A stretch of 11,054 nucleotides of DNA from contig NVVO01000020.1 in NCBI GenBank assembly GCA_002733385.1, positions 41,697 to 52,750 on the forward strand. Direction: 5' to 3'. This document shows, piece after piece, positions 1 to 7,357 of the stretch; the stretch's first letter is position 1; every line of letters begins with the position of its first letter. This stretch comes from Robiginitomaculum sp. (lineage in GTDB: Bacteria; Pseudomonadota; Alphaproteobacteria; Caulobacterales; Maricaulaceae). Under the pieces are notes generated by a model that did not search any database, was not told where the DNA came from, and saw only the letters and a list, made by a program, of their open reading frames with translations. Both the position numbers and the translations under genes were made by a program.

Positions 1-2343
1 CAGTGCCATTTGCAAGGTTCGCGGGATCGGCGTGGCGGTCAAGGTCAACACATGTACATTACTGCGCAAGGCTTTCAAACGTTCCTTATGACCAACCCCG
101 AAGCGCTGTTCCTCGTCTACCACCAACAAACCCAAATCGGCAAATTTTACCGACTTGGCCAGCAAAGCATGGGTGCCAATGATAATGTCGCATTGCCCGC
201 TGGCCAATTGCTCTCGCGCCGCTTTGGCGTCTTTGGTAGGTACCAGCCGCGACAGTTGCCGTATCTTTATGGGCAAGCCTTTGAACCGCTGCGTAAATGT
301 TGCGAAATGCTGGCGGCACAGAATTGTCGTCGGCGCAACGATGGCCACTTGCTGTCCGCTCATGGCCATAAGATATGCCGCCCTAAGTGCCACTTCGGTC
401 TTGCCAAACCCGACATCACCGCACACCAGCCTGTCCATAGGGCGACCAGAGGTCAGGTCATTTACCACATCTTCGATGGCATGCATCTGGTCTTCGGTTT
501 CCACATAAGGAAAACGGGCGCAAAATTCGGCATATTCTCCGTGCGCAATCTCTACAGGCTCACAGGTTTTAAGGGCGCGGGCTGCCGCAATTTTGATCAA
601 CCTGCCCGCCATGTCCTTAAGACGCTGCTTGGCCTTTGACTTGCGCGATTGCCAAGCCGCTCCGCCCAAGCGGTCGAGCACCGGATTATCGCCGCCCGCC
701 CCGTAGCGCGACAACAGCTCGATATTTTCCACAGGCAGATACAAACTACTGCCGCCGGCATATTCAATTTTGAGACAATCATGGGGTGCGTCTTGTACTG
801 GCAAAGTCTCCAGCCCCAAATACCGACCCAGACCGTGGTCAATATGGATGACCAAATCACCTTCTGACAATGCAGAAACTTCTGCAATAAAATTCTTGCC
901 CTTGCGCCGCCGTCCTCTGCGCACCAATCGGTCACCGAGAATGTCCTGCTCGCTCAAGACACTAAGATCACCGTAAGTAAAGCCGTTCTCTATAGGCAGG
1001 ACAATGCGTTTGATCTGCCCCGGTGCCAGCTTGGCCATATCTGCGGCCGTGCTGATAGAACCTGTCACCAAATCATGGTCGGCAAACACCCCGCCCATAC
1101 GCTCGCTGGAGCCGTCCGTCCATGAGGCCAGCAGAACTTTTTGACCAGATTTGGCCAATTCCCGCAAATGATTAGCGGCTATTTCAAAGACATTAACGCC
1201 TTCGCTCTGGCGTTCCCTTGAAAAATTACGCGCCGAATGCGCCGCCATATTCATGGTACCTTTAGATGTAGACAAAGAAAAAGGTGAGTGATTACGTAGA
1301 GTTAAATCATTTAGATGATCTTCATAATCCTCGCCCGTCAAATACAATCGCTCCGGCGGCAAAGCTCGGTAAGCGGATGTATCTTCAATATGGCCTTGCC
1401 GTGCTTCATAATAATCAGCAATCAATTTATCGCGCTCACCACGGGCCTCGGAAACTTGCGCATCAAATGCCCATAAGGAATTACCCGGCACATAATCAAA
1501 TAATGTCTCAAGCCTTTCCGTAAATAAGGGCAGCCAATGCTCAAGCCCTTGGTAGCGGATGCCTTGGGTGACGGCGGCATAGAGCGGGTCATTACTGAGG
1601 CCACCGCCGAAAGCGGCAATATAGGATGTACGGAATTTGGCGACACTCAAGGGATTGAGAAATACCTCACTAACAGGTGCCAGGTCTATGCGCTCATGTT
1701 TTTGTGTCGAACGCTGGCTGTCCGCATCAAAGGAGCGCAGGCTCTCCAACTCGTCACCAAAAAAATCCAGCCGCACGGGTTCGTCAAATCCAGGCGGAAA
1801 TACATCGACCAAAGAGCCGCGCAAAGCATAATCCCCCGGCTCAATCACGGTCGAGGCGCGGGTATAGCCGTTCATGGTAAAATACTGCTCTAATGTTTCG
1901 CGTTTAACCTGCTCTCCCGCCCGCAAGCTTAACCCGGCCTTGCCCATAAGGATGCGCGGCGGCACTTTTTGGCACAGAGCATTGATTGTGGTCACCAAAA
2001 TGGCTGGCTTGTCACCGCCCAAATTGCACAAGCGGTGCAAACACCCGGCCCGTCTGGCCGCTATGGTGCGGCTCGGCGAAACCCGGTCATAGGGCAAGCA
2101 GTCCCAGGACGGGAAATATAACGCCTCTATATCCGCATCCATCTCTTGGGCAAAAAATTCTACGGCGCTGCGAAATGCGCCAGCGCGGGCTTCATCGCGG
2201 GCCACAAATACATTTAGCCCGCCGCGCCGCATCTTCCAGCGCAAATGGGCCGCTTTGGCAAATACATAAGCATCAGCTCCCTCGGGCAATTCCCCAACCT
2301 GCCAAGCGCCTTTGGCGTCCGCATATGTCTGGATCGATTGCAT
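1..2343 (-). CDS. mfd: Transcription-repair coupling factor Mfd (N-terminal 781 codons, cut by left edge)
   Basis: Mfd is an ATP-driven DNA translocase that pushes stalled RNA polymerase off DNA and recruits UvrA for nucleotide excision repair. The reading frame is open from ATG at 2343 to base 1 with no stop, so the C-terminus lies outside the window. Visible in order: an N-terminal UvrB-like region (with D-F-F-G-D-E-L-E-S), a CarD-like RNA-polymerase interaction domain at about residues 490-545 (G-D-L-V-I-H-I-D-H-G-L-G-R-Y), Walker A G-D-V-G-F-G-K-T at 642-649, the DEEQ Walker B box at 743-746, and motif III T-A-T-P-I-P-R-T at 769-776. The second RecA lobe and the regulatory C-terminal domain are missing only because of the window edge. 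The ATG overlaps the sdhE stop (TAATG), so translation is probably coupled to sdhE. Family assignment is secure; the DEEQ box separates it from RecG, which has DEQH. Confidence 0.98.
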   Translation of the reverse strand, partial: MQSIQTYADAKGAWQVGELPEGADAYVFAKAAHLRWKMRRGGLNVFVARDEARAGAFRSAVEFFAQEMDADIEALYFPSWDCLPYDRVSPSRTIAARRAGCLHRLCNLGGDKPAILVTTINALCQKVPPRILMGKAGLSLRAGEQVKRETLEQYFTMNGYTRASTVIEPGDYALRGSLVDVFPPGFDEPVRLDFFGDELESLRSFDADSQRSTQKHERIDLAPVSEVFLNPLSVAKFRTSYIAAFGGGLSNDPLYAAVTQGIRYQGLEHWLPLFTERLETLFDYVPGNSLWAFDAQVSEARGERDKLIADYYEARQGHIEDTSAYRALPPERLYLTGEDYEDHLNDLTLRNHSPFSLSTSKGTMNMAAHSARNFSRERQSEGVNVFEIAANHLRELAKSGQKVLLASWTDGSSERMGGVFADHDLVTGSISTAADMAKLAPGQIKRIVLPIENGFTYGDLSVLSEQDILGDRLVRRGRRRKGKNFIAEVSALSEGDLVIHIDHGLGRYLGLETLPVQDAPHDCLKIEYAGGSSLYLPVENIELLSRYGAGGDNPVLDRLGGAAWQSRKSKAKQRLKDMAGRLIKIAAARALKTCEPVEIAHGEYAEFCARFPYVETEDQMHAIEDVVNDLTSGRPMDRLVCGDVGFGKTEVALRAAYLMAMSGQQVAIVAPTTILCRQHFATFTQRFKGLPIKIRQLSRLVPTKDAKAAREQLASGQCDIIIGTHALLAKSVKFADLGLLVVDEEQRFGVGHKERLKALRSNVHVLTLTATPIPRTLQMAL

Positions 2344-2615
2344 TATTTCAATATATCGGGGGTAAAATTGCGCAGTTTTCCAAATAACTCAGTATCAAAC
2401 CGCGCCGGCACTTCCTGCACCCCTGTGATCCAGTCGTAAATATCATGGTCTTTTTCTTCGAGTAATATTTCGAACTGGACAAATTCATCACCGCTCAACC
2501 CACGGGCATGGGATTTTGCAAAGCCGCCGAGGATGAGATCAACCTCTTTGAACCCCCGATAGCCTGCACGGTGTATCAATTTTTTTATGCGTATTTCATT
2601 TATTGATTTGGGCAA
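2343..2615 (-). CDS. sdhE: Succinate dehydrogenase flavinylation factor SdhE (DUF339 family)
   Basis: SdhE is a small soluble protein that promotes covalent FAD attachment to the flavoprotein subunit of succinate dehydrogenase. The product has the family signature R-G-F-K-E (residues 20-24), preceded by K-K-L-I-H-R-A and followed by V-D-L-I-L-G-G-F-A, and the later D-W-I-T-G segment (61-65). I chose the TTG start at 2615 because GGAGA lies 5 bases upstream and it gives 90 residues, close to the family's usual size. An ATG at 2663 would give 106 residues but has no Shine-Dalgarno sequence, and the extra N-terminus does not resemble the family. The same frame stays open to 2903, but that part lies opposite recG. 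Its TAA stop shares a base with the mfd start, so the two genes form one unit. Family assignment is firm; the start is less certain. Confidence 0.88.
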   Translation of the reverse strand: MPKSINEIRIKKLIHRAGYRGFKEVDLILGGFAKSHARGLSGDEFVQFEILLEEKDHDIYDWITGVQEVPARFDTELFGKLRNFTPDILK

Positions 2616-2620
2616 ACGAA

Positions 2621-2625
2621 TCTCC
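2621..2625 (-). promoter_or_regulatory. Shine-Dalgarno site supporting the TTG start of sdhE
   Basis: On the minus strand this reads GGAGA, 5 bases before the TTG at 2615-2613. It is the only good ribosome-binding match near any candidate sdhE start, and it decides the start chosen here. Confidence 0.6.
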
Positions 2626-2634
2626 AGTCCCGCT

Positions 2635-2663
2635 CCTATAGTCCATGATTTCCTTGCAGTCAT
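2635..2663 (-). promoter_or_regulatory. Candidate sdhE-mfd promoter
   Basis: The minus strand shows ATGACT (bases 2663-2658; four of six match TTGACA), a 17-base spacer, then TATAGG (2640-2635; four of six match TATAAT). Transcription would begin roughly 15 bases before the TTG start and keep the Shine-Dalgarno site in the leader, which fits the short sdhE. It overlaps the candidate recG promoter on the other strand. This is a visual match only. Confidence 0.35.
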
Positions 2664-2682
2664 GGGAAACTCTGCGCAAAAT
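2654..2682 (+). promoter_or_regulatory. Candidate recG promoter, possibly giving a leaderless mRNA
   Basis: The plus strand shows TTGCAG (2654-2659), a 17-base spacer, then CAAAAT (2677-2682). A start about 7 bases after the -10 box would fall on the recG ATG at 2689, which itself has no Shine-Dalgarno sequence. The matches are weak (three and four of six), so this is a suggestion, not a call. Confidence 0.25.
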
Positions 2683-2688
2683 GCAAAT

Positions 2689-4770
2689 ATGAGACCTGAT
2701 ATTTTATTTCCGATGTTCGCTGATATTAGCACCGTGTCTGGCATCGGGCCGCGCAGCGCCGATTTACTCGACAAAGCCGTAGGGCGGCGGATACGTGATG
2801 TGGTTTTGACCCCGCCTAGCGGGTTGGTGGAGCGTATAAAACTACCAGCTATTTCCAGTGCTGTCGACGGCGATATGGTTGTCCTGAAAGTGACAATAGA
2901 CAAGCACAGCCCCGGCGCAACACGCAGACTGCCCTACCGGGTATTTGTCTCTGATGACAGCGGCGAGCTTGAATTGACATTCTTCCATGCCCATCCTGAT
3001 TATTTACTGCGCATCCTGCCGCCCGGCGGTGATGTGGTAATATCTGGTAAAATAGAACATTTCCGTGGCCAGGCACAAATGACCCACCCGGATTATATTT
3101 TGCCCGTGAAAGACGCGGGCCAAATCCCCCAGTTTGAAACTCTCTATCCTCTCACCAAAGGCTTGTCACAAAAAATGGCCCGCAAAGCCGTGGACGGCGC
3201 TTTGGTAAAAAGCCCCGAGCTACCGGAATGGCAAGACCCGCACTTATTGGCTAAAAATGATTGGCCCAGTTGGCGCGCGGCCTTGCAAGCCTTGCACGCC
3301 CCGGCCAGCAAAATCGAAGCCAGCGATGATAGCTTGCACCGCCGCCGTCTGGCTTACGACGAATTACTGGCCCGCCAGCTTGCACTCGCCCTGTCGCGTG
3401 AGCATTCACGCCGCCAAGATGGCCGCAGTTTCAAGGCAATAGGCGAATATGTTAAAGAAGTTTTGGACGGTGCACCCTTTAAACCAACCGGGGCACAATC
3501 GCGGACATTTGCAGAAATACAGGCAGATTTAAGCGCCGACACCCGCATGGCGCGGCTGTTGCAAGGCGATGTTGGTGCCGGCAAAACTTTTGTCGCCGCT
3601 TTGGCCGCCGCCCATGTCTGCGAGGCCGGGGCGCAAGTGGCCATTATGGCCCCAACCGAAATATTGGCACGGCAACATAAAATTTCTTTGGACGCATTTT
3701 TATCCCCGGCCAATCTTGTCGTCGAAGCCCTGACTGGCCGCGACAAGGGCAAGCAGCGCCAAGCCATCTTAAGCGGGCTGGCGGACGGGCATATTGATGT
3801 TTTATGCGGCACCCATGCCTTGTTTCAGGAACATGTAGAGTTTAACAATCTCGGGCTTGCGATCATAGATGAACAACACCGTTTCGGGGTGCGCGACAGA
3901 TTGCGCCTAAGTCAAAAAGGGTCGCGCCCGGATATTCTGGTCATGACTGCCACACCAATCCCGCGTACCTTGGCCCTGACATCTTATGGGGATATGGATA
4001 TTTCCCGGTTGGACGAAAAACCGGCAGGACGCTTGCCCATCGATACACGCATTGTCCCCGTAGATAAAATGCACGCCGTCATAGACGGGCTTGAACGGGT
4101 GTTGGAAAAAGGAGAACAGGTTTATTGGGTGTGCCCATTGGTGGAAGATTCGCAAATACTTGATCTGGCATCGGCTGAAGAACGGTTTCGCCATCTCACC
4201 GCCCGGTTTGGCGACAGGGTTGGTTTATTACATGGCCGCATGAAAGCCAAAGAAAAAGAAGCCATGTCGGAAAGCTTCAAACGTGGGCAATATGATATTC
4301 TTGTGGCGACCACAGTGATCGAGGTCGGGGTTGATGCGCCAGGGGCCACGGTCATGGTCATAGAACACGCCGAACGTTTTGGTCTGGCGCAACTCCACCA
4401 ATTGCGCGGCCGAGTTGGGCGTAATGACAAGCAATCCACCTGTATTTTACTCTATAAAGGCCCGCTTGGGGTTAGTAGCAAAGCCAGACTTAACATTATG
4501 CGCGAGACCGAAGACGGATTTGTCATCGCCGAGGAAGACTGGACATTGCGCGGCAGTGGTGATCTGTTAGGGGCGCGCCAAAGCGGTCTACCGGCTTATA
4601 AACTGGCCATTCTTGACAAACACAAAAACCTGCTGGAAACCGCCGTTACCGATGCAAGATTACTCGCATCCACCGACCGAGATTTAACAACAAAACGCGG
4701 GCAAGCGGCGAGGGTTTTGCTGTATTTGTTCGAACAGGATATCGGGATTAAATTGATGCAATCTGGTTAG
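2689..4770 (+). CDS. recG: ATP-dependent DNA helicase RecG
   Basis: RecG is a double-stranded DNA translocase that remodels stalled replication forks and branched recombination intermediates. From the ATG at 2689 the product is 693 residues, the usual family length. It shows an N-terminal region with the G-I-G-P-R-S-A-D-L-L segment, an OB-fold wedge domain at roughly residues 60-150, Walker A G-D-V-G-A-G-K-T at 293-300, the RecG-type DEQH box at 394-397, T-A-T-P-I-P-R-T at 420-427, and the motif VI segment Q-L-R-G-R-V-G-R at 571-578. All helicase motifs look intact. The frame is open upstream to an ATG at 2587, but that part would overlap sdhE. Starting at M-R-P-D-I-L-F-P matches how alphaproteobacterial RecG proteins begin. 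An in-frame ATG at 2662 is the alternative. Its end lies 6 bases from the end of the convergent DUF502 gene. Confidence 0.97.
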   Translation: MRPDILFPMFADISTVSGIGPRSADLLDKAVGRRIRDVVLTPPSGLVERIKLPAISSAVDGDMVVLKVTIDKHSPGATRRLPYRVFVSDDSGELELTFFHAHPDYLLRILPPGGDVVISGKIEHFRGQAQMTHPDYILPVKDAGQIPQFETLYPLTKGLSQKMARKAVDGALVKSPELPEWQDPHLLAKNDWPSWRAALQALHAPASKIEASDDSLHRRRLAYDELLARQLALALSREHSRRQDGRSFKAIGEYVKEVLDGAPFKPTGAQSRTFAEIQADLSADTRMARLLQGDVGAGKTFVAALAAAHVCEAGAQVAIMAPTEILARQHKISLDAFLSPANLVVEALTGRDKGKQRQAILSGLADGHIDVLCGTHALFQEHVEFNNLGLAIIDEQHRFGVRDRLRLSQKGSRPDILVMTATPIPRTLALTSYGDMDISRLDEKPAGRLPIDTRIVPVDKMHAVIDGLERVLEKGEQVYWVCPLVEDSQILDLASAEERFRHLTARFGDRVGLLHGRMKAKEKEAMSESFKRGQYDILVATTVIEVGVDAPGATVMVIEHAERFGLAQLHQLRGRVGRNDKQSTCILLYKGPLGVSSKARLNIMRETEDGFVIAEEDWTLRGSGDLLGARQSGLPAYKLAILDKHKNLLETAVTDARLLASTDRDLTTKRGQAARVLLYLFEQDIGIKLMQSG

Positions 4771-4776
4771 CTCTCG

Positions 4777-5490
4777 TTAAAGAGAGGGGGTTGGCTCTTC
4801 CAGATCTTTGTTCGATGTCACCATGCCGCCAGAAATGATCATTTTGGCGCCTTCTTCCGGTGTCATATCCAGGATTTTCAAGTCCGTGCGTTTGACAAAT
4901 AACAAAAAACCTGATGTCGGGTTAGGCGTGGTCGGAACAAAAACACAAACATAGTCATCTGTCAGATGTTTTGACGGAGCCCCTTTCAGATCAGATGTGA
5001 TGAACCCGACCGCCCACAAGCCTTTACGCGGGTATTCCAACAAGCAAACTTCTTTAAAAGCCTGATCTTTTTGCCGGGCCATAGTCACGACAATTTGCTT
5101 GAGGGTCTTGTAAATATTGCGCACCAAAGGCACACGCGACACTAGGCTTTCGCCAAAGCGCAACAAACGGCTGCCAAAAAAATTAGTCGCTATGGCCCCC
5201 AAAAGCCACAAGGCAATAATGGAAATAATGATACCAAGGCCCGGTATGGCAAACACCCATCCAGGTACAAATTCTGCCGGCATCAGTGGTTTGACTTTAG
5301 TATCGACGATATTTACGAACCAGGTAATCAGCCAGATCGTCAATCCGATCGGTAGAGCCACAACAATACCCGTAAAGAAATTATTGCGCAGGGACGCGAA
5401 AAACCTGTGTTTTTTTGGCGTACTCTCGAGAGGCATATTTGTCATTTTGCTAACTTTCTTATTTCTGTTAGGTGTTGTACGCTTATACAT
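4777..5490 (-). CDS. DUF502 family two-helix inner-membrane protein
   Basis: This is a DUF502 (PF04367) protein; its molecular function is not established. It has a basic N-terminus, a first membrane helix at about residues 38-61, a second at about 77-104, then a long soluble domain. Family hallmarks are L-L-R-F-G-E-S-L-V-S-R-V-P-L-V-R (109-124), F-V-P-T-T-P-N-P-T-S-G-F (184-195) and the late I-I-S-G-G (218-222). The start is uncertain. ATG 5490 gives 237 residues but has no Shine-Dalgarno sequence; ATG 5445 gives 222 residues, preceded by a weak AAGAAAG, and drops a Lys/Arg/Asn-rich stretch that looks unconserved. The gene lies beside recG, as in other alphaproteobacteria as I recall, and faces away from the DUF3089 gene. 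Confidence 0.92.
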   Translation of the reverse strand: MYKRTTPNRNKKVSKMTNMPLESTPKKHRFFASLRNNFFTGIVVALPIGLTIWLITWFVNIVDTKVKPLMPAEFVPGWVFAIPGLGIIISIIALWLLGAIATNFFGSRLLRFGESLVSRVPLVRNIYKTLKQIVVTMARQKDQAFKEVCLLEYPRKGLWAVGFITSDLKGAPSKHLTDDYVCVFVPTTPNPTSGFLLFVKRTDLKILDMTPEEGAKMIISGGMVTSNKDLEEPTPSL

Positions 5491-5520
5491 CTGAAACAGT
5501 AAATAGAATTTTCGTAATCT

Positions 5521-5526
5521 GGAGAT
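5521..5526 (+). promoter_or_regulatory. Shine-Dalgarno site for the TTG start of the DUF3089 gene
   Basis: GGAGAT lies 5 bases before TTG at 5532. No ATG or GTG lies between them, and the following residues run directly into a hydrophobic anchor, so this site fixes a rare start codon. Confidence 0.65.
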
Positions 5527-5531
5527 AAATT

Positions 5532-6728
5532 TTGGCTAAATTAGGACTTGTCCATTTGCGCATATTCATAAGCGTCTGCATTGGCTTGCTCGCGGTCGCG
5601 GTTATATTGGCGTTCTGGTATTACCGCGACGACGTATTTCAGTCCCTAAACGATCCCGGACAACCGTTTCAGACCTATCTGCCCACCCCTGCACCAAATT
5701 ATAGCCAAACCGAAGCCTGGTTACATCGGCCCGAGTCTGATATTGACCCAATTACCATTCCTGGCGGTGATATTTTCGTGGTCATACCTACATTTTATCT
5801 TGGCGGCGAACATTGGAATGCCCCGATAGATTCGCAAAAATTACAGCGCAATTTTACCCGCATCGCCGTTCCCAATTACGTTCTTCCTTACAAAAATGCT
5901 GGCCGGGTTTATGCCCCCGTCTACCGTCAGGCAGCGCTCTACACATTTCTCACCAACCGCGATGATGCGGTGGACGCACAAATTTTTGCTTACGGTGATG
6001 TACGTCGGGCTTTTGAAGTATTTCTGGAGGAAAACCCGCCGGAGCGCCCAATCGTATTGGTCGGCTACGGCCAAGGCGGACTGCATGTGCAAAAATTATT
6101 GCAGGAATTCTTTGCGGGCGAATTACAGAAAAAACTGGCAGTCGCCTATATTATCGACCACCCCCTAACCCTTGACAGTTTTGAGCGCAAACTTTCAGGT
6201 CTCACCCCGTGTACCGACAAACAAGACACCAATTGCGTCGTCGCCTTTGGTGCCTTTGAACCAGCCGAAAAAAAACGGGCGCGTATGTTTGTACAAAAAA
6301 CCATGGTCTGGGACGATAAGGGGCGGCTCGATTCCGTACGAGGGCGGCCACTTCTATGTATAAACCCATTGTTATGGACCGACGGAACCGATTATGCGCC
6401 GGCGCGGCTACATTTAGGCGGCGTGGCGGCGGAAGGATTAGACAAGGATGTAGCCCCTGCCCCCATGCCCCAACAAACCGGGGCCCAATGCCAGGGCGGC
6501 ATATTATTGTTGGACACACCAAAACAGAAAAACCTGCGCCGACCCAACAGATTTGGCGGCAAATATAGAACCCTGCCGTTTAATCTGTTTTATGAAGATT
6601 TGCGCCTAGATGCGAAGCGGCGCGTACAAAACTTGCTGGATAAAAACATATTGCCCAAACGAGCCCCAATACTGGAGACAGACACCATAGAAATTGAAGA
6701 CAGTCCGGTTAAATTGCCCGAAAAATAA
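5532..6728 (+). CDS. Membrane-anchored DUF3089 alpha/beta-hydrolase-like protein lacking the nucleophile serine
   Basis: The 398-residue product begins with TTG and has one N-terminal membrane helix (about residues 9-30), which would leave the rest in the periplasm. It matches the DUF3089 (PF11288) layout: D-I-F-V-V-I-P-T-F-Y-L with G-G-E-H-W-N-A-P (80-98), R-V-Y-A-P-V-Y-R-Q-A (125-134), A-Y-G-D-V-R-R-A-F (153-161), a probable disulfide pair C227/C235, C-I-N-P-L-L-W (276-282) and N-L-F-Y-E-D-L-R (351-358). The nucleophile elbow, normally G-H-S-Q-G, is G-Y-G-Q-G (178-182), so the serine is glycine. The C-terminal segment where I would expect the catalytic histidine reads K-Y-R-T-L-P-F. The protein may be a pseudo-enzyme with a binding or structural role. 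The tail (about 371-398) is charged and variable. The fold is fairly sure, the loss of activity is inferred, and the substrate is unknown. Confidence 0.85.
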   Translation: MAKLGLVHLRIFISVCIGLLAVAVILAFWYYRDDVFQSLNDPGQPFQTYLPTPAPNYSQTEAWLHRPESDIDPITIPGGDIFVVIPTFYLGGEHWNAPIDSQKLQRNFTRIAVPNYVLPYKNAGRVYAPVYRQAALYTFLTNRDDAVDAQIFAYGDVRRAFEVFLEENPPERPIVLVGYGQGGLHVQKLLQEFFAGELQKKLAVAYIIDHPLTLDSFERKLSGLTPCTDKQDTNCVVAFGAFEPAEKKRARMFVQKTMVWDDKGRLDSVRGRPLLCINPLLWTDGTDYAPARLHLGGVAAEGLDKDVAPAPMPQQTGAQCQGGILLLDTPKQKNLRRPNRFGGKYRTLPFNLFYEDLRLDAKRRVQNLLDKNILPKRAPILETDTIEIEDSPVKLPEK

Positions 6729-6832
6729 CCATCAATAATCGGTGGTCTTTATTGTAACACAGAGCAGATTTAAACTACGCGAAGTGTCTAAATTTTTCGG
6801 GGAATTGCATAGCTTCTACGGGGCGTGGTACG
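6729..6832. other. Convergent intergenic region
   Basis: This 104-base stretch separates the end of the DUF3089 gene from the end of the small acidic gene on the other strand. I see no gene. A 4-base ACCA/TGGT pairing just past the DUF3089 stop (6728-6746) is too weak to call a terminator. The AT-rich composition of the following cassette seems to begin around here. Confidence 0.4.
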
Positions 6833-7084
6833 TTACTTTTTTGCCCACACAAGAACGTAGCCTGGCCCATTCAAGGTTTTATCACACTCGGAGCCGCCCG
6901 AACTAGCGTCATTAACAAGCCGATGGTTAGCGTATTCTTTCACATAATGGATCGAAACGAGATTCGCGGTCTTACGCTGACCGACGATCCTGGTAGCAAG
7001 AACATCTAAATCTTCCACCACGAAATCCACAAAAATTGCGTCCTCATAGATGACAAAATCATCGAGGTCTAACTCATCATCCAT
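6833..7084 (-). CDS. Small acidic hypothetical protein (83 aa)
   Basis: I do not recognise this protein. The first 28 residues are very acidic, with about a dozen Asp/Glu alternating with hydrophobics (for example E-D-L-D-V-L). The second half is more mixed and has one Cys in G-G-S-E-C-D-K and a hydrophobic end G-Y-V-L-V-W-A-K-K. There is no signal peptide or membrane helix, so it is probably cytoplasmic. The ATG at 7084 has AAGGAG 6 bases upstream, the strongest ribosome-binding site in this part, which argues that it is real. It lies on the same strand as the lipoprotein gene and downstream of it, 78 bases after the end of the lipoprotein's read-through frame. The two may be co-transcribed. 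It could be a small regulator or a partner of a neighbour, but nothing in the sequence shows which. Confidence 0.6.
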   Translation of the reverse strand: MDDELDLDDFVIYEDAIFVDFVVEDLDVLATRIVGQRKTANLVSIHYVKEYANHRLVNDASSGGSECDKTLNGPGYVLVWAKK

Positions 7085-7090
7085 CGCCTT

Positions 7091-7096
7091 CTCCTT
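7091..7096 (-). promoter_or_regulatory. Strong Shine-Dalgarno site before the small acidic gene
   Basis: The minus strand reads AAGGAG, 6 bases before ATG 7084. It is the main evidence that the 83-residue frame is translated. Confidence 0.65.
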
Positions 7097-7162
7097 GGGT
7101 GCATAGTTTATAGATAGCTACTAGGTTAGCAGAGTTGGTAGATTCATTATTGTATTCGTCCT

Positions 7163-7357
7163 TCAACTGATCTGTTTTTTCAATTTCCAGTCTTTATCAA
7201 AATAACCCCTAACACCAGCGCTAAGATTCGGTCCATCTGTGATGCTGCAATTAGCGCGACCCTCTATCACCTTCTGGAAAAATCCATCAAAAGCTTGCAT
7301 GTCGATTGTTCCGGACGGATTGGATTGGGTTTGTTGGGCAGACCCCTGACGCGCTTG
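7163..7357 (-). other. In-frame open extension after the lipoprotein's TAG stop (64 codons)
   Basis: Directly after the TAG at 7360-7358 the lipoprotein frame continues for 64 sense codons to a TGA at 7165-7163. It begins with a Gln/Ser/Asn-rich linker (Q-A-R-Q-G-S-A-Q-Q-T-Q-S-N-P), which continues the Asn/Gln-rich style just before the stop (Q-S-N-N-N-G-T-P-Q-G). It then enters a module with S-G-T-I-D-M-Q-A-F-D-G-F-F-Q-K, one Cys (A-N-C-S-I) and a basic end W-K-L-K-K-Q-I-S. An internal ATG at 7300 would give 45 residues but has no good ribosome-binding site. The simplest reading is that this was once, or still is, the C-terminus of the lipoprotein, cut off by a CAG-to-TAG change. The alternatives are amber read-through, a sequencing error, or a separately started small gene. 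Confidence 0.5.

Noticed and set aside
10..639. Plus-strand 209-residue frame opposite mfd
   Set aside because: It is the mirror of a highly conserved Mfd helicase region. Its product has no recognisable motif.
2587..2688. Upstream extension of recG to the ATG at 2587
   Set aside because: It lies opposite the sdhE coding sequence, and the family's N-terminus begins at the ATG at 2689.
2616..2903. N-terminal extension of sdhE up to an ATG at 2903 (186 residues)
   Set aside because: It would overlap the start of recG on the other strand and double the usual SdhE length. The extra residues show no family resemblance and the TTG at 2615 has a good ribosome-binding site.
4771..4786. CTCTC / GAGAG inverted repeat between the recG and DUF502 ends, as a shared terminator
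   Set aside because: The stem is only 5 bases with a 6-base loop, it has no T-run on either strand, and it overlaps the DUF502 coding end.
7298..7300. Independent small gene starting at ATG 7300 (45 residues)
   Set aside because: There is no good ribosome-binding site, and the frame is continuous with the lipoprotein upstream, so the in-frame extension explains it better.
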